Part shown: positions 41,750-50,690 of the stretch, in pieces
Position numbering within the stretch: position 1 is the first letter of the stretch
Layout: each line of letters begins with the position of its first letter
NCBI RefSeq assembly: GCF_001027285.1
Contig: NZ_CP011509.1
Coordinates: 3,976,501-4,040,500, forward strand
Length of the DNA stretch: 64,000 bases
Source of the DNA: Archangium gephyra
GTDB lineage: Bacteria > Myxococcota > Myxococcia > Myxococcales > Myxococcaceae
Direction of reading: 5' to 3'
Position numbers and translations under genes: made by a program
The notes under the pieces: model-generated
Told to the model about the DNA's origin: nothing
Database searches by the model: none
What the model saw: the letters and a program-made list of their open reading frames with translations, nothing else

Positions 41750-42624
41750 AGTGGCGCACCCGGTTTGCTGTCCTGCTGGCGTTTCTGCTTTCAGCCCCAC
41801 TGATGTGGTCCTTGAACAGGCTGCTGGTAGGTGAGCTGAAGGTGCCCGTTGCTAGCGGTGATGCGAGCAGGCTTGTCCCCATACTGTCGCCAGACGAGAC
41901 GAGCCGATTACTCACCTTCGCGAGGTCTTGTGAGGGGAATGAGGATTGCGAGGCTCCGCTCGTCTGCCTTCGCGAGTTGAAGTGGAAGAGAGCCTGTGTG
42001 GCGAGCACCTGTGCAACGGATGCGGACTGTAGCGGCGGACTCTCCTGCTATTCCGTCGCAGTGGGCGAACGCGTGGTGCGCATGTGTGGTGCGCCAGGCG
42101 AGGTCGCGGAGGGGGCGTTCTGCACGGAACTTCCTCGCGAACGGAACTGGGCTTGCGCGCCGGGCCTGGTGTGTACCCACATGAGCTGCCGCCGCCCCTG
42201 TCAACCACAGGGGTCCCAGGGCTGTCCTGCTGGGTATTTCTGTAGTGCCGCGGATGTGAAGGGCCACGTGTGTCTACCTACCTGTGAGGGGCGAGCCTGT
42301 GCCGAGGGTGAGCGATGCGTGGCGCTGGACCACGGCGTTTCAGTGTGCGCGCGGGTGCATGGATCGGATTGCCAGCTCAATCCCTGCCCAGTGGGTCAGG
42401 TGTGCGGCGTCTCGGCCGGGAAGATGCAAGGTCAAGTGTGGATGAAGTGCGAGCTTCCTTGTAGCAAACAGGCACCCTCATGCCCCGAAGGGTTTTCGTG
42501 TATCGGGGAGACGTGCCGCCAACGGTGCAGGGCGGATGAGCCGGGCTCTTGTGGGCCGTTGGAGACGTGTGCGGGAGCGTCGGAACGCTCCCTGGGAGTG
42601 TGCATTTTCGATTTCAACAAGTGA
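41746..42624 (+). CDS. Cysteine-rich secreted protein, second tandem copy
   Basis: 292 aa from ATG 41746. N-terminal hydrophobic segment (FAVLLAFLLSAPLMWSLNRLLVG) as in the first copy; then the same cysteine units (CEGNEDCEAPLVC, CATDADCSGGLSC, RRPCQPQGSQGCPAGYFC, CPEGFSCIGETCRQRC). The two proteins align along their whole length with many identities but have clearly diverged, so the duplication is not recent. Short, mostly conserved spacing between cysteines is the main constraint seen. Function unknown. Confidence 0.75.
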   Translation: MKWRTRFAVLLAFLLSAPLMWSLNRLLVGELKVPVASGDASRLVPILSPDETSRLLTFARSCEGNEDCEAPLVCLRELKWKRACVASTCATDADCSGGLSCYSVAVGERVVRMCGAPGEVAEGAFCTELPRERNWACAPGLVCTHMSCRRPCQPQGSQGCPAGYFCSAADVKGHVCLPTCEGRACAEGERCVALDHGVSVCARVHGSDCQLNPCPVGQVCGVSAGKMQGQVWMKCELPCSKQAPSCPEGFSCIGETCRQRCRADEPGSCGPLETCAGASERSLGVCIFDFNK

Positions 42625-42703
42625 GGCAGGGTCGGCTCCCGGCCTCTCTTCCAGAGACACGCGGCACATGGTGCGCTGCGGCCTCGACAGAGCCCGAGCG
42701 GAG

Positions 42704-44557
42704 TCAGCGCCAGTCCGGCGGAGCCAGGTCGACGCGGGGCACGTAGTAGCCCTCGGGCCCCTGTAACACCGTCTCGAAGCGCGGGTCGTTGAGCACGGCG
42801 CTGCCAGGACTCTTGTCCACTCGCGCCGGGTCCACCTTGGCGCCGTGCATGGGCAGCTTCGCGTACGTCGGGATGCCGTACTGGTGCTTGCCATCCACGG
42901 CCACGCCACAGATGGGATACATGGTGCCGTCCGACAGATAGAGCCGGTCGAACTGGATGTAGACACGGTTGGGCGTCGTCACCGCCTCACCGGTGATTTT
43001 CAGGTACAGCTCCTGGCCGTTCATCTCCACGAATATGGATGCCGTGATGGGGCCCGGCTTGATGTTGAGGGCACCTCCATCCTCGATGGATTCATCTGAT
43101 ACAGGCGTGCCCGATTCAGGTTCGATGAAGGAGCCCTGTTCGTCGGGTTTGATGCCCAGCTTGACGGGGGTGGCACGGGCCTCGGGAGAGCAGCTCGCGA
43201 GGTAGCTGATGGGGTCGGGCCGCACGGGAGCGGTGGCGCACCCGAGCAACTGCGCGGTGGCCACTCCCAGCAAACTGGAGAGCAGCGCGCACCTGCGCGA
43301 GCCCGTTTGAGGTGGCGTGGAGGAGGTGTCGGGCGCTTCGGTAGCAAGTGGCGGCATGGGAGGTGTTCCTTTCTCGGAATGCGCCGGAGTGACCGGTGCG
43401 GTGGGCTCCGCGCGGAGCAGCATCCACCCTAACCCGAGCACTCCCAATCCGAGGGCCAGCGCGGTCAGACGCCACAGCCGCTTGCTTGTCCTCTCTTCGC
43501 GAGCAGGCGGAGCGTTCTCCCGAGGAGGGTCGGAGAGCTCTGGTTCAGCGAGTTCCTCCCGTGGCTCCTCCAACAGGTCCACATCCGGGAACAGTTCCCG
43601 TACCCGCGTGCACTCGGAGGGGAGCTGTGCCGGAGCCTGCCAGGCTGCGGTCTGTCCCTCTTCCCCGAGCAGCCGATTCAACTCCTCGCGGACCGCCCCG
43701 GCGCTCGGAGGACGTTGGGCAGGTTCCTTCGCCAGCAGCCGCAGGGTCAGCCCGCATAACGACTCAGGGGCACCGGGCGCGAGCCGTCCGGGCTCCAGCG
43801 GCGGCGTGGAGGCGATGGTCGCCAGCAACTGCTCCAGTGGCACCCGCGTGCTGAAGGGACGGCAGTTGGTGAGTGTTTCGTACAGCAGTACGCCCACGGC
43901 ATACAGGTCCGCTGCGGGACGGGCCTCCAGCCGAGCGTCCCGGGGCGGGTCCGCCGAGAGCAGTGCCGCCAGGAAGAGGACGGCCTCGGGTGGTTGGCAA
44001 TGGAGTGTTCCCGGCGCGAGCCCGTCCGTCAGCGCGCTTGCACACGGTAGGTGGACAGCCCCGAAGTCGATGAGGAAGAGGGCGTCGTCTCCCTCTCGCA
44101 CCAACAGGTTCTCCGCCTTCACGTCCCGGTGGCAGATGCCCCGCTCGTGCAGCACCTCGAGCGTCTTCAACAGCTCGCACAGCGCGCCCATGGCGCGCTG
44201 CAGCGGGACGCGCTTGCGCCAGCGCCAGTCGTGGAAGGTGATCCCGGAAACATGGGGGGTGACGAAATAGGCGTAGCCCTTCTCCGGATCGGGCCACCGG
44301 CCCCGCTCGAGTACCGGCAACAGGTGGGGATGCTCCAGGTGTTCCAGGGAGGTCACCTCGCGGCGCATCCAGTCGTCGACCCGATCCTCGTCCTCTTTCG
44401 AGGCGGGCCTGGCCGCCATCTTCAACGAATAACGGCGCCCCGCCCGCTCTACCAGGAAGACGAAGGAGAAGCCCCCGACGCCCAACCGGCGCACGATGAG
44501 GAAGTCCCGGAGGTGGTGCCCCGGGCGAAGCTGGTGGGGATGCAGTGGCGGGCTCAT
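42704..44557 (-). CDS. Ser/Thr protein kinase fused to an exported lipoprotein-like module
   Basis: 617 aa from ATG 44557, which overlaps the DUF2381 stop (ATGA). Kinase domain about 15-300: glycine loop LGVGGFSFV, K46 (YSLKMA), catalytic loop ICHRDVKAENLL (D145), and D164 of the DFG-like LIDFGAV. A juxtamembrane Glu-rich region precedes a transmembrane helix at about 376-397. After it comes a segment (GSRRCALLSSLLGVATAQLLGCATAP, about 420-445) that reads like a lipoprotein signal, then about 170 residues with a beta-rich domain (GPITASIFVEMNGQELYLKITGEAV, PICGVAVDGKHQYGIPTYAKL). Kinase proteins of this kind with DUF2381 partners recur in myxobacteria. Ligand and substrate unknown. Confidence 0.85.
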   Translation of the reverse strand: MSPPLHPHQLRPGHHLRDFLIVRRLGVGGFSFVFLVERAGRRYSLKMAARPASKEDEDRVDDWMRREVTSLEHLEHPHLLPVLERGRWPDPEKGYAYFVTPHVSGITFHDWRWRKRVPLQRAMGALCELLKTLEVLHERGICHRDVKAENLLVREGDDALFLIDFGAVHLPCASALTDGLAPGTLHCQPPEAVLFLAALLSADPPRDARLEARPAADLYAVGVLLYETLTNCRPFSTRVPLEQLLATIASTPPLEPGRLAPGAPESLCGLTLRLLAKEPAQRPPSAGAVREELNRLLGEEGQTAAWQAPAQLPSECTRVRELFPDVDLLEEPREELAEPELSDPPRENAPPAREERTSKRLWRLTALALGLGVLGLGWMLLRAEPTAPVTPAHSEKGTPPMPPLATEAPDTSSTPPQTGSRRCALLSSLLGVATAQLLGCATAPVRPDPISYLASCSPEARATPVKLGIKPDEQGSFIEPESGTPVSDESIEDGGALNIKPGPITASIFVEMNGQELYLKITGEAVTTPNRVYIQFDRLYLSDGTMYPICGVAVDGKHQYGIPTYAKLPMHGAKVDPARVDKSPGSAVLNDPRFETVLQGPEGYYVPRVDLAPPDWR

Positions 44558-45390
44558 GGATGCGTCCGCACTTCTTCGAGGGGAAGGGGTTGGAAGGCCC
44601 CAGGTGAGTCCTCTCCGTCCAGTGCCAGATCCAGCAGAGAGGCCCCTTCCGGGAGAACACCACTCAGGATGTGGCGCTGACGTACCGGCCCCGCTTCTCC
44701 CGAGAACAGGTGCGCGGGCCACTCTAAGAGGACGCCGTCCGCGAGTGTCGCCCGCAGACGCGCTTGGACCAGCCTCCACGGGGATGAGCCTTTCTTGCGG
44801 CTACGCATGGCCACGGTGGCGAAGAAGCGCCGCTCCACCCAGAGCACGGACTCGGCCTCTCCTCGCGAGGCTCGTGTCTCGAGGTCCACCGTCTGTTGGG
44901 GAACGGCGAGCGTGGCGCGGCCGTCTGCCGTGGCGAGAAGGCTCCGAGCCAGCGCCGACACGGTGGATTCATCGACGGAGGGCTGGTTTTTCACCACGCG
45001 CACCTGGAGGTCCACCGCGTCGGGTCGGGTGAAGAGCGCGAAACGGAGCGGCTCGGCACCGGGCCCGGTCTCCACGGTGAGGGGGACCTGCTCACCCTCG
45101 GACAGATCCGTGATGGGGACGATGATCAGCGAGCCGTCATCCATGGGCACCAGTTGGAGTCGTTTCTCGTCCGCGGGGAGCGTCACGGCTCCGCGCTTCA
45201 GGGGAGCTTCGAACAGGAGGAGCGAGGCCACGCCCGCGCGCACCTGCAACTCCAGCGGCGGCACCTGCTCGGGATGGATGGGGACCACGAGCATGCGCCG
45301 GCGAATCCACGGCGAGTCCAACCGGACCTGTGCGGCGGCCGGGGCGGAGAGCAGGAGGGACAGAACGAGGAGCCAGGAACCAGGGCGCAC
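44554..45390 (-). CDS. DUF2381 family secreted protein
   Basis: 278 aa from GTG 45390, giving the signal peptide VRPGSWLLVLSLLLSAPAAAQ; ATG 45432 would add a non-signal N terminus. After the signal the protein has beta-rich segments (PPLELQVRAGVASLLLFEAPL, LIIVPITDLSEGEQVPLTVE, PDAVDLQVRVV) matching DUF2381, a family found essentially only in myxobacteria and regularly next to Ser/Thr kinase genes, as here. It may be the periplasmic sensor or ligand partner of the kinase; this is inference from repeated association. The end overlaps the kinase start. Confidence 0.8.
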   Translation of the reverse strand: MRPGSWLLVLSLLLSAPAAAQVRLDSPWIRRRMLVVPIHPEQVPPLELQVRAGVASLLLFEAPLKRGAVTLPADEKRLQLVPMDDGSLIIVPITDLSEGEQVPLTVETGPGAEPLRFALFTRPDAVDLQVRVVKNQPSVDESTVSALARSLLATADGRATLAVPQQTVDLETRASRGEAESVLWVERRFFATVAMRSRKKGSSPWRLVQARLRATLADGVLLEWPAHLFSGEAGPVRQRHILSGVLPEGASLLDLALDGEDSPGAFQPLPLEEVRTHP

Positions 45391-45867
45391 GTGGGACTCA
45401 CAGGGCAGGCGCGCAGGGTAGGGGAGGCCCATTCGTGGGGCAAGGACAAACCCACTTGTGCCGTCACCTCGTTGGAGTAGACTCCTGAGGTGAGGAGCGT
45501 GCAATGACCACGGCTCTAACTACAGGCCGCAGACGCCCGCGGTCTCAGTGCCACCCTGATGGTTTCCAGCACCAGCTGCATTTCCAGCAGACCCTCTGGG
45601 GGCAAAGCGGGCTCCTACGAGAAGACGCGTCCCCGTGCTCTCGCGGTCCAATAAAACAAGAAAGACATCACCCCGCGACTCCTGACCTTGCTGGCAGGTC
45701 AACTGTCCCCAAAAGAACGCTCTTCTCCACATACACCATGGCTGCCTTTCATCCACAGCAATGACCCAGCTATCCCCCTTGAAATCTAGTCCAAGCAGCC
45801 ATAGCTATTCATATTCTTGATCAAGAAAACCTTGATGATGGCCAATTCCTAGTTGACCGGGTGAAAC
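45391..45867. other. Gene-poor region ahead of lipoprotein gene
   Basis: About 480 bases without a convincing gene. From about 45640 it is clearly AT-richer than the rest of the window and likely contains the promoter of the lipoprotein gene at 45868 (for example around 45790-45840). Short open frames exist but have no recognisable motif or coding character. No RNA gene or mobile-element end was identified. Confidence 0.5.
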
Positions 45868-46446
45868 ATGAAGAGTCTTGGAACGTCCGTTCTCGGTGCG
45901 GTTGCGTTGGCGTCTCTGCTGGGTGCTTGTGGACCCGCCATGGAGGGCGAGGAGTTCGAAGGCGGCGAGTCCACGGTGGCGCCGGCCAAGGAGCACAATG
46001 CTCCTGATTTCTCCGATCCTGACGCGTTCGAATTCGTGGAGACAAGGGACGTGCATGCACAGGCTCTCCTCGGCGATCTGGGCAATGCGATAGGCTCCCC
46101 TGTTGCCACCTACTCTGCTATCAGCACGACCTCCAATCAGTGGAGCGTCAGTTGCAATTTTGGGGGGTCACGAGACATCTCCTACGTCTGGACGGCGCCC
46201 GCGACGGGGTCGTACACCTTCAGCACCATTGGCTCGAACTTCGACACCGTCCTCCAGATTCGCAATTATAGAAACGCCTCGGAGATCCTTGGCTGCAATG
46301 ACGATTATCATACCACGGAACAATCGAGACTCGTCTTCGACAGCCTCCCCAAGGGCACTGCCCTGTTGATCATCATTGAGGCCTATGACGGCAGCAGCAC
46401 CAACCAATACGGTAACTACGCCCGACTGAACATCTACAAGAATTAG
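45868..46446 (+). CDS. Lipoprotein with PPC-like beta domain
   Basis: 192 aa. Lipoprotein signal with lipobox LLGAC (C21). After an acidic, disordered stretch to about residue 65, the C-terminal 125 residues form a beta-sandwich with SYVWTAPATGSYTFSTIGSNFDTVLQI and GCNDDYHTTEQSRLVF, a pattern seen in bacterial pre-peptidase C-terminal (PPC)-like domains, which help secretion or substrate binding. Stand-alone PPC-like lipoproteins are common in myxobacteria. No protease domain is attached. GGGTGAA lies upstream of ATG 45868. Codon and base composition are less GC-rich than neighbours. Confidence 0.75.
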   Translation: MKSLGTSVLGAVALASLLGACGPAMEGEEFEGGESTVAPAKEHNAPDFSDPDAFEFVETRDVHAQALLGDLGNAIGSPVATYSAISTTSNQWSVSCNFGGSRDISYVWTAPATGSYTFSTIGSNFDTVLQIRNYRNASEILGCNDDYHTTEQSRLVFDSLPKGTALLIIIEAYDGSSTNQYGNYARLNIYKN

Positions 46447-46958
46447 CTCTTGGCAAGCCTGGAGTAGAGGCCGCTCGCGAGTGGCCGGACGCGCCACCGG
46501 AGGCTTCCGGTGAGCGCGCCAGAACGACCGACAGCAATTGTGATAGGACCGCACCGAGAGGTCCCTGGAACGATGGCTGCCATCACGAAGGAAAGTGCCG
46601 TGGGCGCAGGGCGGCGCCTCGCGTAGGGGCTTTGGGAGCGCCGTCCCTCCGCCGTGGGTCTCGACGCGCGTGAGGATGCCCTGACGCTGCGGCTGGACCC
46701 TTTTTCTAGGCCTGTCATCCAGCAGTGTGCCCAGCAACTCTGGAGCGACGCCGGAGTCCACTCTTCTCAGCACAAACTGGGCGGCTCAGTCATCGACCTC
46801 GTTAGGTGCGAGGGAGGGGATGTGCGCGGATGCCATGTGTCTCCTTCGTCCGTGCCTCCCTAAACCCATCCCATCCAACGTTGCATGCTCCGTGCGCATG
46901 ATGGGTGACCTGCTTTGGGCGGCAGCTCTCGCGTTGCTATTGGGCTCTTTTTTGTCAG
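46447..46958. other. Intergenic region, no gene recognised
   Basis: About 510 bases between the PPC-like lipoprotein and the broken gene. Both strands hold short open frames but none has a start context, motif or family resemblance I can support. Possible degraded gene DNA; nothing further can be said. Confidence 0.4.
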
Positions 46959-47354
46959 GCCAAGACCGAACTCCAGCACGAAGTTCAGCCTTTTTAAGCT
47001 CTACGATAGGATCTGCTACGACCTCCATCAGATGGAGAAGCGGATGTCCTCACCCGAGGAGATCGAGGCCATCAGGACCGCCAAGATCTCCTTCAACTTC
47101 GTGATGCGCGTGGGGAGTATGGCTTCGAGGAGTATCTGGAGGGGCTTCGCTCAGCCAAGACCTCACCTCCGCTCGAGTCCTTCGAGACCCGTGAGGAGGC
47201 GGACACCTGGTTGGCGACTCAACCCGAGTCTCCGGCTCCAGCGCTGGTCGCCATTGGGAACGAGCTCTCCTCCGTGGGCTACAATCGTCGCCGAAAGATG
47301 CACGTGTTGATCCGCATCCCCAAGCAACTGGAACTGGATACCAGAGCGACCTGA
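46959..47354 (+). pseudogene. Frame-broken conserved hypothetical gene
   Basis: A coherent protein can be read across two frames: QAKTELQHEVQPF in the frame stopping at 46997, then KLYDRICYDLHQMEKRM, SSPEEIEAIRTAKISFNFVMRVG one frame on (46996-47115), then EYGFEEYLEGLRSAKTSPP and LATQPESPAPALVAIGNELSSVGYNRRRKMHV back in the first frame to TGA 47354. The shifts fall at five Ts (46991-46995, one T too many) and at GGGG (47112-47115, one G short). No start codon with support is seen. It is either a decayed gene or an intact gene with two sequence errors. Family not identified by name. Confidence 0.6.
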
Positions 47355-47404
47355 AACGAACCGCTCGCGAGCCATGGTGCTTTCTGCCAGCGTGCGCGGC
47401 CGTC

Positions 47405-48310
47405 ATGCGCCTCCTCCGTTTGAGCTTCCTGCTGCTCCTCGTGGCCCTGGCCAGCGCGTGCAGCCGCAATGTTCCCTCGCTGGTGCCCAAGCCGGGTGCG
47501 CCGCCTTCCCCGCGGCTCGAGTTCCGCCCTCCCGATGACGCGGTCCTCACCGAGTCCCTGAAGAGCTCCGTGGGACGCAGTGGCGCGCCGGGCACGCAGG
47601 AAGCGGAGTTGACCACCGTCACGCGCTTCACCCCGGAGCAGGGTGGTTGGCTCCTCACGCAGAGGGTGACGCAGGCTCGCTACTCGCGGGACGGGGCCCC
47701 GGTGGAGACGCTGGTGGATGATGTCCTCACGCGCTTCGCCTTGCGCGTACGGCTCGCGGGGGACGGAGCCTACGTAGGGGTGGTGGAACCCGAGGCCGCG
47801 CTGGTGGCGCTCGCGGCGGTGGCCCCGGCGGGGCAGGACGTCTCGCCGTTGGAGGGCTTCTTCGCCCCGGAGGCACTGGAGAACCGCACGCGGTCCGAGT
47901 GGGACGTGAAGTACGGCGGCCTCTACGGGCGCGCCTGGGAGCCGGGTGCGCGCTCCTATGTGGTGGGCACGGTCCCCCTGGGCGGGCGCGAGGTGACGTA
48001 CCTCCTGGAGCGCACCTTCTCCGGGACGGTGCCCACCGGGCATGGCGAGGCGATGCTGTTCTCGCTGCGCTGCCTGGAGGCCCCGGGAGCGGACGCATCC
48101 CCCCAGGTGCTCGAGGCGTTGAGCCAAGCGGGGAACCCGGAGCTGACGCCCGGGGTTCAGTGCGAGGGAGAACAGTTGCTCGGACGAGGCCGTTTCATCC
48201 CGGTGCGGCGCGGGCTCACCTTGCGGGCGACGTTGGACGGAGAGACCTGGACGTGGGCAGCGAAGTCGCAACTGGAGTCGCTGCAGGCGCCCGAGGAGGA
48301 GCGGAGATGA
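47405..48310 (+). CDS. Lipoprotein of unknown function
   Basis: 301 aa. Lipoprotein signal with lipobox ASAC (C19). The body is a predominantly beta protein with segments like LTTVTRFTPEQGGWLLTQRV, FALRVRLAGDGAYVGVV and REVTYLLERTFSGTV, and short acidic loops. It has a long middle part (GLYGRAWEPGARSYVVG) but no catalytic residues stand out. The stop overlaps the CoA-binding gene (ATGA). Tethered to a membrane; role unknown. Confidence 0.75.
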   Translation: MRLLRLSFLLLLVALASACSRNVPSLVPKPGAPPSPRLEFRPPDDAVLTESLKSSVGRSGAPGTQEAELTTVTRFTPEQGGWLLTQRVTQARYSRDGAPVETLVDDVLTRFALRVRLAGDGAYVGVVEPEAALVALAAVAPAGQDVSPLEGFFAPEALENRTRSEWDVKYGGLYGRAWEPGARSYVVGTVPLGGREVTYLLERTFSGTVPTGHGEAMLFSLRCLEAPGADASPQVLEALSQAGNPELTPGVQCEGEQLLGRGRFIPVRRGLTLRATLDGETWTWAAKSQLESLQAPEEERR

Positions 48311-48747
48311 GCTACGAGCAGAACCTCATCGAGGATGAGGCGGGCATTCGCGCGGTGGTGCAGGCCAGCAAGCGCGTGGCGGTGCTGGGCATCAAGACGG
48401 AGCAGCACGGCGGCCAGCCGGCCTTCTACGTGCCGCAGTACCTGGCGGGGGCGGGCGTGGACGTGGTGCCAGTGCCCGTCTACTACCCGGACGTGACGCA
48501 CATCCTCGGCAAGCCGGTGTTCCGGCGGCTGGTGGACATCCCGGGCGACGTCGATCTCGTGGACGTGTTCCGGCGGCCCCAGGACATCGACCAGCACGTG
48601 GACGACATCCTCGCCAAGAAGCCCAAGGCCGTCTGGTTCCAGTCCGGCATCCGCAACGACGCGGCGGCCGAGAAGCTGGCCCGGGCGGGCATCAAGGTGG
48701 TGCAGGATCGCTGCCTGATGGTGGACCACCGGCGCTACGGCCGCTGA
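48307..48747 (+). CDS. CoA-binding domain protein (YccU type)
   Basis: 146 aa from ATG 48307. It consists of a single Rossmann-like CoA-binding domain: VAVLGIKTEQHGG, ...FYVPQYLAGAGVDVVPV, VDLVDVFRRPQDI, AVWFQSGIRNDAAAEKLARAGIKVVQDRCLMVDHRR. The C-terminal RCLMVDHRR motif (cysteine plus histidine) is diagnostic of the YccU class, which binds CoA and may act in metabolism or regulation. Overlaps the lipoprotein gene by four bases. Confidence 0.85.
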   Translation: MSYEQNLIEDEAGIRAVVQASKRVAVLGIKTEQHGGQPAFYVPQYLAGAGVDVVPVPVYYPDVTHILGKPVFRRLVDIPGDVDLVDVFRRPQDIDQHVDDILAKKPKAVWFQSGIRNDAAAEKLARAGIKVVQDRCLMVDHRRYGR

Positions 48748-48759
48748 GCACCGCGCGCG

Positions 48760-49635
48760 TCACGCCTGCTCGAAGGGCACGGGAGGCCGGGCCATGGCGC
48801 GCTCGGCGCTCAGCTTCGCCTGGTGCAGGGCATCGAAGCCGCGCTCCATCTGCGACGGCGACACCGGCGGCAGGGTGGACACCACCACGTAGACGGGGAC
48901 GTTGCGCTCCTTCAGCAGCGACAGCTGCAGCCGGAAGTGGTCCTGTCTCAGCGCCGCCGAGCCCGCGGCAATCCCCTGCGCGTACGCCATGGGGCCTCCG
49001 AGCATCTTGCGCGTGCGGCTCGGCAGGTAGTGCACGAGGATGGCGTCCAGGTCCTTCCCGACGGCGCTCTCCCTCATGGCCAGCGCGGGCGCCTTGTCCA
49101 CCAGGCCCCCGTCCCAGTACAGGTCCCTCCCCAGCCGCACCGCGCGGAACAGGCCCGGGTAGGCGCACGTGGCGTGCACCCGCGGCGCCAGCTCGCCCGA
49201 GGTGAACACCTCGTGCGTGCCCTGCGTGAGGTTGGCGCTCACCAGCAGCAGCGGGTGCGGCAGCTCCTCGAAGCCGTGCACCGGCAGCGTGTCCTCCAGC
49301 AGCCGGCGGAAGCGCTCGCCCTTGAGCAGGCCCGTGGCCCCGTGGCCCTCGCTCGGAAACGCGTTGAGCACCGCTCCAATCGGATCCGGATCCCAGAACG
49401 CCTGCCGCGTCTGCTTGAGGACCAGCTCCTCGATGGTGTGCACGCTCGCCCCCGCGGCGGCATACGCGGCCACCAGGCCCCCGGCGCTCGTCCCGGCGTA
49501 CGCAGCGGGCTTCAACCCCGTGGCCGCCAGCCCCTTGAGGAAGCCGGCATGTCCATAGAAGCCGAAGTACCCGGCGGAGAGGACGAGTCCGAAACGTTTG
49601 CCTTCGAGGAGCTGGTGCAGGGTGGGGGCGGCCAT
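48760..49635 (-). CDS. Patatin-like phospholipase
   Basis: 291 aa. The nucleophile elbow is GTSAG with Ser50; the catalytic partner Asp is in DGGLVDKAP. An oxyanion loop (SAGYFGFYGHAG) precedes. The rest alternates helix and strand. Patatins hydrolyse phospholipid acyl chains; in bacteria several are secreted toxins or housekeeping lipases. No signal peptide is visible, so cytoplasmic or delivered by another system. Converges with the CoA-binding gene, 12 bases apart. Confidence 0.85.
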   Translation of the reverse strand: MAAPTLHQLLEGKRFGLVLSAGYFGFYGHAGFLKGLAATGLKPAAYAGTSAGGLVAAYAAAGASVHTIEELVLKQTRQAFWDPDPIGAVLNAFPSEGHGATGLLKGERFRRLLEDTLPVHGFEELPHPLLLVSANLTQGTHEVFTSGELAPRVHATCAYPGLFRAVRLGRDLYWDGGLVDKAPALAMRESAVGKDLDAILVHYLPSRTRKMLGGPMAYAQGIAAGSAALRQDHFRLQLSLLKERNVPVYVVVSTLPPVSPSQMERGFDALHQAKLSAERAMARPPVPFEQA

Positions 49636-49717
49636 AGGGGCCCGTCTCTAGACGACGCTTCCCCACATGGCAACGCGACGCGTCGCCTCGACGAACTTCC
49701 CTGGCCTTCCACGTCAC

Positions 49718-49733
49718 ATCGACGTATGTTGAT
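49718..49733. promoter_or_regulatory. Imperfect palindrome at ArsR-methyltransferase start
   Basis: ATCGACGTATGTTGAT reads ATCRACRTAYGTYGAT on both strands, differing from a perfect palindrome only at degenerate positions. It ends nine bases before the ATG at 49742. ArsR-family repressors bind such inverted repeats over the promoter. The regulator directly downstream is the obvious candidate, which would give autoregulation that could extend to metH. Confidence 0.6.
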
Positions 49734-49741
49734 TCGCCGAT

Positions 49742-50638
49742 ATGGAAGAGCTGTCACAATCCTTCCGGGCCCTGGGTGACCCGACACGCTTGCGCATCCT
49801 GCGGCTGATGGCGCGGGCTCCGCTGAACGTGTCGGAGCTGGTGTCCCTGGTGGGGGTGGCGCAGTCCTCGGTGTCGCACCACCTGGGCAAGCTCAAGGGG
49901 CTGGGGCTCATCCGCGAGGAGCGGCAGGCGGGCTTCACCTACTACTCGCTGTCGCTGGAGCCGCAGGACGCGCGCTGGCCGCTCATCCGCCTGGCCCGCG
50001 AGGCTACCGATGACGAAGGGGACCTGGCCCGGCTCGAGGATCTCCTGCGCCAGCGCGAGGACCGGCAGGCCCTCAACGAGCGGCTGCTGGAGCCCGGCCA
50101 GTCCTGGTTCCTGTGGGCGGGGGCGCTGGCCTCGCTGCTGCCGGCGCTGGACGTGGCGGACTTCGGGTGCGGCACGGGCGTGCTGTCGGTGGCCATCGCC
50201 CGGTGGGCCTCGCGGGTGTGGGCCATCGACCAGAGCGAGGCCGCGCTGGCCCAGGCCCGCGAGCGCGCCGCCCGCGAGGGCCGCACCAACATCACCTTCC
50301 TGCGCGAGGATCTGCACCGGCTGTCGCTGCCCCCGGGCCAGCGCGACCTGGTGGTCATCTCCCAGAGCCTCCACCACATGGAGTCCCCGCCCGCGGTGCT
50401 GGCCGAGGCCGCGCGCCTCCTCAAGCCCGGGGGCAAGCTGGTGCTGTTGGAGTTGATGCCCCACGACGAGCGGTGGGTGTTGGATCGGCTGGGCCACCGG
50501 CACCTCGGCTTCGCGCCGGAAACGCTCGAGGCTTCCCTGCGCGAGGTGGGCTTTGGCGCCCTCACGCGCGAAACCCATGCACGCGAGGGGGCGAGCCCCT
50601 TCCGCGTCTTCCTCCTCACTGGAGTCAAACAGTCATGA
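49742..50638 (+). CDS. ArsR-type regulator fused to SAM-dependent methyltransferase
   Basis: 298 aa. Residues 1-75 are an ArsR winged helix (FRALGDPTRLRILRLM, LNVSELVSLVGVAQSSVSHHLGKLKGLGLI). Residues 125-298 are a class I methyltransferase with motif I VADFGCGTGVLSV, acidic loop AIDQSEAAL, and motif LLKPGGKLVLLEL. No metal-binding Cys are seen, so this is not a metal sensor; binding of SAM or SAH is the natural ligand. Such fusions are often beside methionine-cycle genes, and metH follows with only 52 bases between. Proposed role: SAM/SAH-responsive control of metH. Confidence 0.85.
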   Translation: MEELSQSFRALGDPTRLRILRLMARAPLNVSELVSLVGVAQSSVSHHLGKLKGLGLIREERQAGFTYYSLSLEPQDARWPLIRLAREATDDEGDLARLEDLLRQREDRQALNERLLEPGQSWFLWAGALASLLPALDVADFGCGTGVLSVAIARWASRVWAIDQSEAALAQARERAAREGRTNITFLREDLHRLSLPPGQRDLVVISQSLHHMESPPAVLAEAARLLKPGGKLVLLELMPHDERWVLDRLGHRHLGFAPETLEASLREVGFGALTRETHAREGASPFRVFLLTGVKQS

Positions 50639-50690
50639 GCAGCCATCTTCCCGCCCCCTTCCTCTTCCTCCGGGGCAGCACGGCCGACGC

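Noticed and set aside
45504-45764. An 86-codon open frame in the AT-richer gap after the DUF2381 gene
   Set aside because: No motif or good start context on either strand; a transposase remnant was considered but no DDE pattern or terminal inverted repeats could be seen.
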